A stretch of DNA of 34,018 nt, taken from assembly GCA_001873635.1 (NCBI GenBank), contig MNZK01000046.1, positions 1 through 34,018 on the forward strand, in the 5' to 3' direction. Positions 26,297-34,018 of the stretch are shown piece by piece. This DNA comes from Porphyromonadaceae bacterium CG2_30_38_12. GTDB taxonomy: Bacteria > Bacteroidota > Bacteroidia > Bacteroidales > Paludibacteraceae. The position numbers and the translations under genes are program-made. The notes under the pieces are model-generated. The model did no database searches, had not been told where the DNA came from, and was given only the letters and a program-made list of their open reading frames with translations. Every line of letters begins with the position of its first letter. The first letter of the stretch is position 1.

Positions 26297-27618
26297 AAAC
26301 ATTTAAAATGGGTGGCATTCACCCCTCAGAGAATAAACTCTCTGCCGGAAGACCAATTCAACTTGCTAATATACCAAAGCAAGTTGTGATTCCTTTGTCG
26401 CATTATATTGGAAATCCCAGCGAAGCTGTTGTAAAAAAAGGCGACTTTGTAAAAGTAGGTCAGCTCATAGGAAAAGCTAACGGATTTATTTCGGCTAATG
26501 TGCATGCCTCTGTTTCGGGCAAAGTGAACAAAATTGATGTTCAATTAGATGCATCGGGATATAAAAGACTTGCAGTATTTATAGATGTAGAAGGCGACGA
26601 GTGGTTAGAAACCATCGACCGCACGCCTACTATTATCAGCGAGTGTTTACTTTCGAGGGAAGAAATACTAAAAAAAATTCAGGATGCCGGCATAGTTGGG
26701 CTTGGTGGTGCCACCTTTCCTGCTCACGTAAAACTATCGCCTCCTCCGGGTAAAAAGGCAGAAATACTGATTATTAATGCTGTTGAATGCGAATCGTATC
26801 TCACCTGCGACCACCAGTTAATGCTCGAAAAAGGGGAAGAAATTTTAATTGGAGTTAGCATTTTGATGCGTGTATTGGATGTAAAACAAGCTGCCATAGG
26901 CATCGAAAACAATAAAAAAGATGCCATTGCACATCTTTCAAAATTGGCTGAAAAGCACACAGGAATACGCATAGAAGCTTTGAAAGTACAATACCCACAG
27001 GGTGGTGAAAAACAGCTCATCGATGCCATCATTCAACGTCAGGTGCCAAGTGGACGCATCCCAATTGAAGTTGGCGCAGTGGTGCAAAATGTAGGAACTA
27101 CCTTTGCTGTGTATGAAGCTGTTCAGAAAAATAAGCCCATGATTGAGCGCGTATTGACTATTACAGGTAAAGAGGCTTCTAATCCGGGCAATTATTTGGT
27201 GCGTCTGGGAATTTATTTAGCTTCGGTAGTTGAGCAAGCTGGTGGTGTTCCTGCCAACACGGGAAAAATAGTTGGTGGAGGTCCTATGATGGGGCGCTCG
27301 CTTATGAATCTGAACGTTCCGATGGCAAAAGGCAGCGCCGGTATATTATTTATCAAAGCCGAGGAATCATTACGAAAACCAATTCAGAATTGCATTCGCT
27401 GTACGAAGTGTGTGCGTGTTTGTCCTATGGGGCTTGAGCCCTTTTTGCTCATGAACCAAAGTGAACGAAATATGTGGCCGGAAATGGAAAAAAATCGCGT
27501 TATGGATTGTATCGAGTGCGGCAGTTGTAGCTACACCTGTCCATCCAACAGACCTTTATTGGACTATATTCGCTTTGGGAAAACTACGGTGGGAAGTATT
27601 ATCAGAAATAGAAAATAA
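26293..27618 (+). CDS. rnfC: Rnf complex subunit C
   Basis: A 441-residue peripheral subunit that binds NADH and FMN. The N-terminal region has GGIHPSENKLSAG, then VHASVSGKVNKI. GLGGATFPAHVKL (~residues 136-148) is the nucleotide/FMN-binding motif shared with complex I NuoF, and EVGAVVQNVGTT lies in the same family core. Two [4Fe-4S] motifs follow near the C-terminus: CIRCTKCVRVCP and CIECGSCSYTCP. The first codon overlaps the rnfB stop (ATGA). The gene ends three bases before rnfD. Length is like the Bacteroidota form, without the long repeat tail of E. coli RsxC. Confidence 0.95.
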   Translation: MKTFKMGGIHPSENKLSAGRPIQLANIPKQVVIPLSHYIGNPSEAVVKKGDFVKVGQLIGKANGFISANVHASVSGKVNKIDVQLDASGYKRLAVFIDVEGDEWLETIDRTPTIISECLLSREEILKKIQDAGIVGLGGATFPAHVKLSPPPGKKAEILIINAVECESYLTCDHQLMLEKGEEILIGVSILMRVLDVKQAAIGIENNKKDAIAHLSKLAEKHTGIRIEALKVQYPQGGEKQLIDAIIQRQVPSGRIPIEVGAVVQNVGTTFAVYEAVQKNKPMIERVLTITGKEASNPGNYLVRLGIYLASVVEQAGGVPANTGKIVGGGPMMGRSLMNLNVPMAKGSAGILFIKAEESLRKPIQNCIRCTKCVRVCPMGLEPFLLMNQSERNMWPEMEKNRVMDCIECGSCSYTCPSNRPLLDYIRFGKTTVGSIIRNRK

Positions 27619-27621
27619 TTT

Positions 27622-28584
27622 ATGGAAAAACTTATTATTTCGCCTGCACCTCACATTCATGGTGGCGATTCCGTTAAAAAAAACATGACTGCCGTGTTGC
27701 TTGCTTTGTTGCCAGCCCTGTTAGTCGGTTTTTATTTCTTCGGATTGGGTGCACTCATCATCACGCTTACTTCGGTAATAAGCTGCGTGCTTTTTGAGTA
27801 TATTTTGCAGCGTTATGTGCTACGCATCGAAACCTCCATCAGCGATGGTTCAGCCGCTGTAACTGGTTTACTGTTAGCCATGAACTTACCCACCAATTTA
27901 CCAATCTGGATTATCGTTATTGGTGCTTTGGTTGCCATTGGTATCGGAAAAATTACTTATGGTGGTTTAGGAAACAATCCTTTTAATCCAGCATTGGTAG
28001 GGCGCGTATTTTTACTAATATCTTTTCCGGCTCAAATGACTTCGTGGCCATTGCCAACGCCCTTTTCCTCCCATTATTTGGATGCTGAAACTGGTGCCAC
28101 TGTTTTGTCAATTATAAAAAGCCACTTGGGCGAACTACCATCCACACTCAGCTTATTTTTGGGAAATATGAGTGGTTCGATGGGCGAAATTTCCTCAGCT
28201 GCCCTGCTACTTGGGTTGCTCTATTTATTATTAAAGAAAACAATAAGCTGGCATATTCCTATTAGCATTCTTAGCACTGTGTTCGTGTTTACAGCATTAT
28301 TAAATTATTTCAAACCAGATGTTTACGCCTCGCCTTGGTTGCATATGTTTTCGGGCGGTTTAATGCTTGGTGCTATTTTTATGGCAACCGATTATGTAAC
28401 GTCACCCATGAACCCCCGCGGCATGTTAGTTTATGGTTTTGGAATTGGAATTATTACAGTGGTAATTCGTGTTTTTGGTGTCTATCCAGAGGGTGTCTCG
28501 TTTGCCATTCTTATCATGAATGGGTTCACGCCCATCATTAACACCTACATCAAGCCAAAACGTTTTGGAGAAAACATAAAATAA
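27622..28584 (+). CDS. rnfD: Rnf complex subunit D (flavinylated membrane subunit)
   Basis: A 320-residue membrane protein of the NqrB/RnfD family, with about nine to ten helices. SPAPHIHGG at the start is typical. AETGATVLSI holds the site for covalent FMN, where Thr160 is the expected acceptor in the (S/T)GAT motif. NPFNPALVGRVFLL and ATDYVTSPMNPRGMLVYGFGIG are family-conserved helices. FMN would be attached by an ApbE-type transferase, whose gene is not in this window. No Shine-Dalgarno sequence precedes the start. Confidence 0.95.
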   Translation: MEKLIISPAPHIHGGDSVKKNMTAVLLALLPALLVGFYFFGLGALIITLTSVISCVLFEYILQRYVLRIETSISDGSAAVTGLLLAMNLPTNLPIWIIVIGALVAIGIGKITYGGLGNNPFNPALVGRVFLLISFPAQMTSWPLPTPFSSHYLDAETGATVLSIIKSHLGELPSTLSLFLGNMSGSMGEISSAALLLGLLYLLLKKTISWHIPISILSTVFVFTALLNYFKPDVYASPWLHMFSGGLMLGAIFMATDYVTSPMNPRGMLVYGFGIGIITVVIRVFGVYPEGVSFAILIMNGFTPIINTYIKPKRFGENIK

Positions 28585-28601
28585 CTTTTTAAACGAAAAA
28601 A

Positions 28602-29228
28602 ATGGCACAATTAAAATCAAGTTTTAAAAATATGGTATTGGTGCTTTCGGGCATTGCCTTGTTTGCAGCTACAACCTTAGCCTCGGTGTACGAATTTACC
28701 AAGGCGCCCATTGAGGCGTCCAAAGTAGCCAAACAGCAACATGCCATCAAGGAAGTACTACCTGCATTCGATCATTTGTCTCGACCCTTAAAAATAGCAG
28801 ATGGCAATGAAAACATGGTAGTTTATAAAGCTTTTGATGCAACGAATCAATTTGTAGGAGCAGCAGTCGAAACATCTTCGAATAATGGTTTTGCAGGTAA
28901 AATTGTCATCATGGTAGGTTTTGACAAATCGGGGAACATTGTGAACTACTCGGTACTGGAGCAAAAAGAAACTCCGGGCTTAGGCACAAGAATGGTGGAA
29001 TGGTTCAAAACAAACAAGGGTAAACAAAGTATAATCGGCAAAAATCCGGCAACGACTAACCTCACGGTGAGTAAGGATGGCGGCGATATTGATGCCATTA
29101 CAGCATCCACCATTTCGTCGAGAGCATTCTTATTTACGGTGCACAATGCCTACAAAGCTTTTACATCTAACAAAAATGAAGTAGTAGCTTCGATAAACGA
29201 CTCTATAAAAAGTAATTCAATTCAATAA
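28602..29228 (+). CDS. rnfG: Rnf complex subunit G (flavinylated)
   Basis: A 208-residue protein anchored by one N-terminal helix (~9-28), with its FMN-binding domain outside the cytoplasm. ETPGLGTRMVEWF is the usual mid-domain stretch. The flavinylation site reads DAITASTISSRAF, with Thr170 as probable FMN acceptor. The usual sequence is D-x-x-T-G-A-T, so Gly-Ala is replaced by Ala-Ser, a mild departure. The gene lies 17 bases after rnfD and 13 before rnfE. Confidence 0.92.
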   Translation: MAQLKSSFKNMVLVLSGIALFAATTLASVYEFTKAPIEASKVAKQQHAIKEVLPAFDHLSRPLKIADGNENMVVYKAFDATNQFVGAAVETSSNNGFAGKIVIMVGFDKSGNIVNYSVLEQKETPGLGTRMVEWFKTNKGKQSIIGKNPATTNLTVSKDGGDIDAITASTISSRAFLFTVHNAYKAFTSNKNEVVASINDSIKSNSIQ

Positions 29229-29241
29229 CAAGGAAAACATC

Positions 29242-29835
29242 ATGCCTAAAAATTCAAACCTGAAAGTATTCCTGAACGGATTTATTAACGAAAATCCAAC
29301 CTTTGTGCTCATCTTAGGTATGTGCCCAACTTTAGCCACTACCTCATCGGCAATCAACGGGTTGAGTATGGGATTAGCTACCACTTTTGTTCTCTTTGGC
29401 TCCAATGTAGTTATTTCAATGCTCAAAAAAATCATTCCCGACAATGTTCGCATCCCTGCTTATGTAGTTGTTATAGCAACCTTTGTGTCGGTTGTTCAAA
29501 TGTCCATGCAAGCATATTTACCTGCTTTGTACGAAAGTTTAGGAATTTTCATTCCACTGATTGTGGTTAACTGCATTGTGCTGGGGCGTGCCGAAGCCTT
29601 TGCAGCCAAAAATACGGTTTTCAAATCCGCACTCGACGGATTGGGAATGGGATTAGGCTTTTCGATGGCTCTCACCATGCTGGGCTCCATACGCGAAATT
29701 TTAGGCACAGGAAAAGCCTTTGGCTATACCTTATTCCCCGATAAATATGGTATGCTTATTTTTGTGTTAGCTCCAGGTGCTTTTATAGCCTTAGGTTATT
29801 TAATTGCTCTGATGAGCAAATTAAAAAAAGCTTGA
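29242..29835 (+). CDS. rnfE: Rnf complex subunit E
   Basis: A 197-residue membrane protein of the NqrD/RnfE family with about six helices. NPTFVLILGMCPTLATTSSA and IVVNCIVLGRAEAFA each provide one cysteine of the pair that, with RnfA, holds an iron-sulfur cluster in the membrane in related Nqr/Rnf complexes. GLGMGLGFSMALTMLGSIREILGTG is also characteristic. It precedes rnfA, its structural pseudo-symmetric partner. Confidence 0.94.
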   Translation: MPKNSNLKVFLNGFINENPTFVLILGMCPTLATTSSAINGLSMGLATTFVLFGSNVVISMLKKIIPDNVRIPAYVVVIATFVSVVQMSMQAYLPALYESLGIFIPLIVVNCIVLGRAEAFAAKNTVFKSALDGLGMGLGFSMALTMLGSIREILGTGKAFGYTLFPDKYGMLIFVLAPGAFIALGYLIALMSKLKKA

Positions 29836-29877
29836 TAATTTACAATCTTAAAAAAAAATAGTAAATAAAAAAACAAT

Positions 29878-30453
29878 ATGACTTATATATTAATTTTTAT
29901 CAGTGCTGTATTTGTGAACAACATTGTTTTGTCGCAGTTTTTGGGTATTTGTCCCTTTTTAGGTGTATCTAAAAAAATTGATACTGCATTGGGTATGAGT
30001 GGTGCAGTAGCATTTGTTATGACTATTGCTACCATTTTCACCTACATAATACAGAAATTTATTTTAGAACCACTAAAGGTTGAATTTCTGCAAACAATTA
30101 CCTACATTCTCATTATTGCTGCCTTGGTGCAAATGGTTGAAATTATTCTAAAGAAAGTTTCTCCAGCTCTTTATCAGGCTCTGGGTGTGTTTTTACCTCT
30201 TATTACAACCAACTGCACCATACTTGGAGTAGCCATTATGGTTATTCAAAAAAACTTCAACTTAGTTGAAAGTGTTGTTTTTGCTATATCCACCTCCTTG
30301 GGATTTGGTTTAGCCTTAATTTTATTTGCAGGTTTGCGCGAGCAACTCGGATTAACACGATTGCCGAAAGGCATTGATGGAACACCTATCTCGCTGATTA
30401 CTGCTGGCTTACTTGCCATGGCTTTTATGGGCTTTGCAGGGATAGTGAAATAA
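29878..30453 (+). CDS. rnfA: Rnf complex subunit A
   Basis: A 191-residue membrane protein of the NqrE/RnfA family, with six predicted helices. FVNNIVLSQFLGICPFLGVSKK and PLITTNCTILGVAIM hold its two conserved cysteines, in inverted symmetry with RnfE. LGFGLALILFAGLREQL follows. The last gene of the operon, 42 bases after rnfE. No strong terminator was seen between it and the tRNA promoter at 30491. Confidence 0.94.
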   Translation: MTYILIFISAVFVNNIVLSQFLGICPFLGVSKKIDTALGMSGAVAFVMTIATIFTYIIQKFILEPLKVEFLQTITYILIIAALVQMVEIILKKVSPALYQALGVFLPLITTNCTILGVAIMVIQKNFNLVESVVFAISTSLGFGLALILFAGLREQLGLTRLPKGIDGTPISLITAGLLAMAFMGFAGIVK

Positions 30454-30490
30454 GTTTGAAATATTATGTGATTTTTTTACAATAACTATT

Positions 30491-30519
30491 TTGTAGTTTA
30501 AAAAAAAGCACTATCTTTG
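30491..30519 (+). promoter_or_regulatory. Promoter of tRNA-Val
   Basis: TTG (30491-30493), an 18-base spacer and TATCTTTG (30512-30519) match the Bacteroidota pattern. Two small hairpins follow in the leader before the tRNA: GCTTTA-GAAA-TAAAGC (30524-30539) and CGCTA-TAAAGT-TAGCG (30543-30558). Confidence 0.6.
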
Positions 30520-30573
30520 CACCGCTTTAGAAATAAAGCAAACGCTATAAAGTTAGCGCTTTACAAAAATATC

Positions 30574-30648
30574 GGGCGTTTAGCTCAGCTGGTTCAGAGC
30601 ATCTGCCTTACAAGCAGAGGGTCATTGGTTCGAATCCATTAGCTCCCA
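30574..30648 (+). tRNA. tRNA-Val (anticodon UAC), with two mispaired stem positions
   Basis: A 75-base cloverleaf. D stem GCTC/GAGC, anticodon stem TCTGC/GCAGA with loop CTTACAA (anticodon TAC at 30609-30611), and T loop TTCGAAT are all regular. The acceptor stem GGGCGTT/AGCTCCC has C30577 against T30644, and the T stem ATTGG/CCATT has T30625 against T30639. The 3' CCA is not encoded. The 5' acceptor strand is that of a usual Bacteroidota tRNA-Val, while the 3' strand would pair perfectly with GGGAGCT. The gene may thus be a hybrid of two tRNAs (see findings). Confidence 0.85.
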
Positions 30649-30649
30649 C

Positions 30650-30686
30650 AAAAAAGCCTGAATTCTTATTGAAATCAGGCTTTTTT
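30650..30686 (+). terminator. Terminator after tRNA-Val
   Basis: AAAAAAGCCTGA (30650-30661) and TCAGGCTTTTTT (30675-30686) form a strong stem with further TTC/GAA pairing inside, and the right arm ends in six T. It begins two bases after the tRNA. Confidence 0.85.
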
Positions 30687-30801
30687 ATTGATTAAATCCT
30701 TTATATAGCCAATGAATCAATAAGGCTACTTGGTGAATAATTATAAATTGCTTTAATTTCTGCTGTGGTTTGTATTTAATTAGAATTTTAGAAAAGTATT
30801 G

Positions 30802-33645
30802 ATGGAATTTGAGAATAAAATAGTTATAAAAGGTGCAAGAGAACACAACCTCAAAAATGTTTCATTGGAGATTCCGCGAGATTCTTTGATTGTGTTTACA
30901 GGTTTATCCGGTTCAGGAAAATCATCCCTGGCGTTTGATACAATTTACGCAGAAGGGCAGAGGCGTTATATTGAATCACTTTCTGCATACGCTCGTCAGT
31001 TTTTGGGCATGCTTGAAAAGCCTGATGTTGATTTAATTGAAGGTTTAAGTCCGGCTATTTCTATTGAACAAAAATCTATAGCTCATAATCCACGTTCGAC
31101 TGTAGGAACTGTAACGGAAATTTATGATTATTTAAGACTTCTTTTTGCAAAAGTTGGGAAACCATATTGTTATAATTGCGGCAGACCGGTGGAGAAACAG
31201 AATTCAGAACAGATTATTGATACAATTCTGAATAACTTTAGCGGAAAGCGAATAAATATTTTAGCTCCTGTCGTGCGCGGAAGAAAAGGACATTACCGCG
31301 AACTGTTTGAAGATATTCTCCGTGATGGATTTGTGAAAGCCCGTGTTGATAATGAAATAATTGAAGTCGTTAGCGGATTTAAGTTAGACAGATATAAAAT
31401 TCATAATATTGAAATAGTCATTGACAGACTCAAAGTAGATGCAAACTCCCGATTCAGACTGAGTGAATCTGTTGATGTAGCACTGACATTTGGTGAAGGA
31501 AATTTAATTGTATCAGACGGGAATGAAGATTTTCTTTACAGCCGTAATTTTTCCTGTCATTACTGTGATATAAGTTATCAGGAGCTTGCCCCAAATTCTT
31601 TTTCATTCAATTCACCATTCGGAGCTTGTCCTGACTGCGATGGATTAGGTGAGAAAAAAGATTTTGATTTGGACTTGATAATTCCGGACTGGAATAAATC
31701 AATTAATGAAGAAGGAATAGCGGCAATCGGCAAACCTCGAAATATCTGGTTCTTCAATCAGCTCGAAGGTGTATCAAAAACACTTGGATTTACTTATGAT
31801 ACTAGGCTAAAAGATTTATCAAAATATCAGTTGGATATTTTACTGAAAGGAAGTAAAGAAAAGATTGAATTTACTTATAATTATGGTGGTGGAAAATCTG
31901 TAACATATAAACACAAATTTGCAGGTGTACTCAATTATCTGAAACATTATTATGAAAACACGGCATCTAATTCTGTAAGAGAATGGGCTGAATCTTTTAT
32001 GTCCACTACAAAATGTTCCACATGCAATGGAATGAAATTAAGGAAAGAAAGTCTTGCCGTAAAAATCAATGACTTAAATATCAGCGAAGTGACGGAAATG
32101 TCGTTGCTTAAAGCAAAAACATTTTTTCAAAATATTAATTTCAGTGAGAGAGAAAAAATTATTGCTCAGCCGATATTGAAAGAAATCAGTGAGAGAATAA
32201 ATTTTTTATTAAATGTTGGACTTGAATATTTAACATTGGGAAGAGAAGCACGGACATTATCAGGCGGTGAATCTCAGAGAATAAGGCTTGCAACACAAAT
32301 CGGAACTCAGCTTTCCGGTGTTTTATATGTTTTGGATGAACCAAGCATCGGATTACATCAGTCAGATAATCTGCGGCTGATTAACTCATTAAAAAATCTC
32401 AGAGATTTGGGAAATACCATAATTGTTGTTGAACATGACAGAGAGACAATAGAAAACTCAGATTATTTAGTTGATTTAGGTCCACGAGCCGGTGAACACG
32501 GCGGAAAAATTTGTTTATCAGGTGAGTATAATAAAATCATGAAAAGCACAAATGGTTTTAGTTCTCTTACTGTTGATTATTTGAAAGATAAAAAGAAAAT
32601 TGAAATCCCGAATGAATTGCGAAAAGGGAACGGGAATTCAATTAAACTTTATGGTGCAACGGGAAATAATCTTAAGCATGTAAATGTTGAATTCCCGCTG
32701 GGAAAATTTATTGCTGTCACCGGATTAAGCGGTTCCGGAAAATCATCTTTGATTAATGAAACTTTGGTTCAGATTTTATTGAAAAATTTTTTCAATTCAA
32801 AAGTGAAGCCGCTTCCATATAAGAAGATTGAAGGATTACAATACATTGACAAAGTAATTGAAATTGATCAGTCACCAATCGGAAGGACGCCTCGTTCAAA
32901 TCCTGCAACATATATTGGCTTATTTACTCATATCAGGGATTTGTTTACAGAACTTCCCGAATCGAAAATCCGCGGATATAAAGCCGGGCGTTTCAGCTTT
33001 AATGTTAAAAGTGGCAGATGTGAAGTTTGTGAAGGTGCTGGTCTTCAGAAAATTGAGATGAATTTTCTGCCAAATGTTTTTGTGAAATGCGAAAACTGCG
33101 GAGGGAAAAGATACAATCATGAAACTCTTGAAATTCTTTATAAAACAAAATCAATAAACAACGTTCTTGAAATGACAGTTGAAGAAGCACTGGCTTTCTT
33201 TGAGGATTTTCCAACTATCAAAAGAAAAATTAAATCACTAAACGATGTCGGACTTGGATATATTAAGTTAGGACAGCAGGCTACAACACTCTCCGGAGGT
33301 GAAGCTCAAAGAGTAAAACTTGCTACAGAATTGAGCAAAGTAAGTACCGGAAAAACCTTCTATATTCTTGATGAACCAACGACGGGACTTCATTTTGAAG
33401 ATGTGAAAGTTCTTCTTGATGTATTAAACAAACTTGTCGATAAAGGGAATACAGTTCTTGTTATTGAACATAATATGGATGTAATAAAAGTTGCTGATCA
33501 CATTATTGATCTTGGTCCCGAAGGCGGAGAAAAAGGCGGGGAAATAATTGCTGCCGGAACTCCGAAAGAAATTATTAAAAATAAAAAAAGTATAACCGGA
33601 CAATTTTTACAAACAGAATTTAAAAGATTAGGAGTATCACTATGA
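30802..33645 (+). CDS. uvrA: Excinuclease ABC subunit A
   Basis: A 947-residue DNA damage sensor of nucleotide excision repair, which loads UvrB on lesions. Two ABC ATPase halves are present: Walker [15 protein letters not shown] (~34-47) and [13 protein letters not shown] (~641); signature LSGGESQRI (~486) and [15 protein letters not shown] (~830). Zinc-finger cysteines are CHYC...CPDC (~252-279) and CEVCEG...CENCGG (~740-767). Complete, normal length. I use the ATG at 30802. Codon choice differs by eye from the genes to the left (more AGA and GGA), and its stop overlaps the next start. Best explained as belonging to a different genome or a transferred block, possibly Ignavibacteria-like, which is only an impression. 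Confidence 0.96.
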   Translation: MEFENKIVIKGAREHNLKNVSLEIPRDSLIVFTGLSGSGKSSLAFDTIYAEGQRRYIESLSAYARQFLGMLEKPDVDLIEGLSPAISIEQKSIAHNPRSTVGTVTEIYDYLRLLFAKVGKPYCYNCGRPVEKQNSEQIIDTILNNFSGKRINILAPVVRGRKGHYRELFEDILRDGFVKARVDNEIIEVVSGFKLDRYKIHNIEIVIDRLKVDANSRFRLSESVDVALTFGEGNLIVSDGNEDFLYSRNFSCHYCDISYQELAPNSFSFNSPFGACPDCDGLGEKKDFDLDLIIPDWNKSINEEGIAAIGKPRNIWFFNQLEGVSKTLGFTYDTRLKDLSKYQLDILLKGSKEKIEFTYNYGGGKSVTYKHKFAGVLNYLKHYYENTASNSVREWAESFMSTTKCSTCNGMKLRKESLAVKINDLNISEVTEMSLLKAKTFFQNINFSEREKIIAQPILKEISERINFLLNVGLEYLTLGREARTLSGGESQRIRLATQIGTQLSGVLYVLDEPSIGLHQSDNLRLINSLKNLRDLGNTIIVVEHDRETIENSDYLVDLGPRAGEHGGKICLSGEYNKIMKSTNGFSSLTVDYLKDKKKIEIPNELRKGNGNSIKLYGATGNNLKHVNVEFPLGKFIAVTGLSGSGKSSLINETLVQILLKNFFNSKVKPLPYKKIEGLQYIDKVIEIDQSPIGRTPRSNPATYIGLFTHIRDLFTELPESKIRGYKAGRFSFNVKSGRCEVCEGAGLQKIEMNFLPNVFVKCENCGGKRYNHETLEILYKTKSINNVLEMTVEEALAFFEDFPTIKRKIKSLNDVGLGYIKLGQQATTLSGGEAQRVKLATELSKVSTGKTFYILDEPTTGLHFEDVKVLLDVLNKLVDKGNTVLVIEHNMDVIKVADHIIDLGPEGGEKGGEIIAAGTPKEIIKNKKSITGQFLQTEFKRLGVSL
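33630..33634 (+). promoter_or_regulatory. Shine-Dalgarno sequence of the AhpD-like gene
   Basis: AGGAG sits seven bases before the ATG at 33642. Strong Shine-Dalgarno sites like this were not seen before the genes left of the tRNA, so it marks a different style of translation start in this part of the window. Confidence 0.6.
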
Positions 33646-33995
33646 AAACAACTCTGAATGAATTCAAGGTATATCGGGCAGAAATGAATGATAAAATACT
33701 GAACTCAGGATTCAGAGATTTTAACAAATTTTTTGCTCTTGATAACAAAGCATATATCGACGGGGCACTGTCATCAAAAGTAAAAGAACTTATGGGACTT
33801 GTTGCTTCGATGGTTTTACGATGCAACGATTGTATTTTGTATCATATTGATCGTTCAGTACAGGAAGGCGCAACAAGGCAGGAAATGTATGAAAGTTTCA
33901 ATATTGCATTAATTGTTGGCGGTTCGATTGTTATTCCTCATTTGCGATTTGCAATGGAACAATTAGACAATATTCTGAAGGATAAAAATGAGTAA
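33642..33995 (+). CDS. Carboxymuconolactone decarboxylase / AhpD-like protein
   Basis: A 117-residue all-helical protein of the CMD family. MVLRCNDCILYHIDRSVQEGA contains the CxxC-x3-H motif (RCNDCILYH) of AhpD-like thiol peroxidase partners, so a redox rather than a decarboxylase role is likely. GGSIVIPHLRFAMEQL near the C-terminus is typical of small CMD proteins. Its ATG overlaps the uvrA stop (ATGA), so it is translationally coupled to uvrA. The substrate is unknown. Confidence 0.85.
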   Translation: MKTTLNEFKVYRAEMNDKILNSGFRDFNKFFALDNKAYIDGALSSKVKELMGLVASMVLRCNDCILYHIDRSVQEGATRQEMYESFNIALIVGGSIVIPHLRFAMEQLDNILKDKNE

Positions 33996-34018
33996 AAAAA
34001 TTTTCCTTTGTAAAAAAA
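33988..34018 (+). CDS. Start of an unidentified gene, cut by the window edge
   Basis: An ATG at 33988 opens a frame reading MSKKIFLCKK to the end of the window. GAAGGA lies just upstream as a Shine-Dalgarno site, and the start overlaps the last codons of the AhpD-like gene, as in the coupling just before it. Too short to identify. Confidence 0.5.
   Translation, partial: MSKKIFLCKK

Overview
The first ~30.5 kb reads as a low-GC Bacteroidota chromosome, probably Bacteroidales-like. Several genes are preceded by the phylum's promoter pattern (TTG, about 19 bases, then TAnnTTTG), Shine-Dalgarno sequences are mostly absent, and the gene families (DUF5715, the long RnfB, cmk next to ispH) fit that group. 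No insertion sequence, phage, CRISPR array or rRNA was seen.

Layout. 1-1083: sugar-nucleotide genes (start of galE and a nucleotidyltransferase) on the minus strand. 1289-4411: plus-strand genes for a DUF5715 protein, an isolated NuoB/hydrogenase-small-subunit-like protein and a membrane metallophosphoesterase. 4500-6977: cls and ribD on the minus strand, divergent from prmC (7008-7847). 7888-10622: a minus-strand sulfur/thiol-type group (FAD oxidoreductase related to sulfide:quinone reductases, membrane-tethered thioredoxin, DUF1847 protein, exported rhodanese). 11071-19654: a six-gene minus-strand operon for a Hyf-like complex (two tandem HyfB-type antiporter subunits, HyfC, HyfE, HyfF, and a fused NuoC/NuoD-like HyfG). 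19850-21886: ClC chloride channel/exchanger and xseB. 21967-24666: ilvE, then cmk-ispH. 24953-30453: an RseC-family gene followed by a complete rnfBCDGEA operon. 30574-30648: a tRNA-Val. 30802 to the end: uvrA, an AhpD-like carboxymuconolactone decarboxylase and the start of another gene.

The most interesting system is the Hyf-like complex. Its large subunit has lost all four cysteines that hold the NiFe centre in hydrogenases. The only small-subunit gene in the window (2381-3136) has lost three of the four cysteines for the proximal [4Fe-4S] cluster, which are replaced by Asp, Asp and Asn, but keeps one ferredoxin-type [4Fe-4S] site in its N-terminal part. The membrane antiporter-like subunits keep their characteristic Glu and Lys residues. 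This resembles the 'energy-converting hydrogenase related' (Ehr) complexes, between group 4 hydrogenases and complex I, and is not a working hydrogenase. The small-subunit gene lies about 8 kb from the operon, on the other strand, with its own promoter. The same window encodes Rnf, a second ion-pumping redox complex.

A caution about the right end: the tRNA-Val has two mispaired positions (acceptor and T stems), and both would be explained by one switch point in the T loop between two different tRNAs. Downstream of it, Shine-Dalgarno sequences and overlapping starts appear and codon choice looks different. The last ~3.4 kb may therefore come from another genome (assembly chimera) or be a transferred segment joined at the tRNA.
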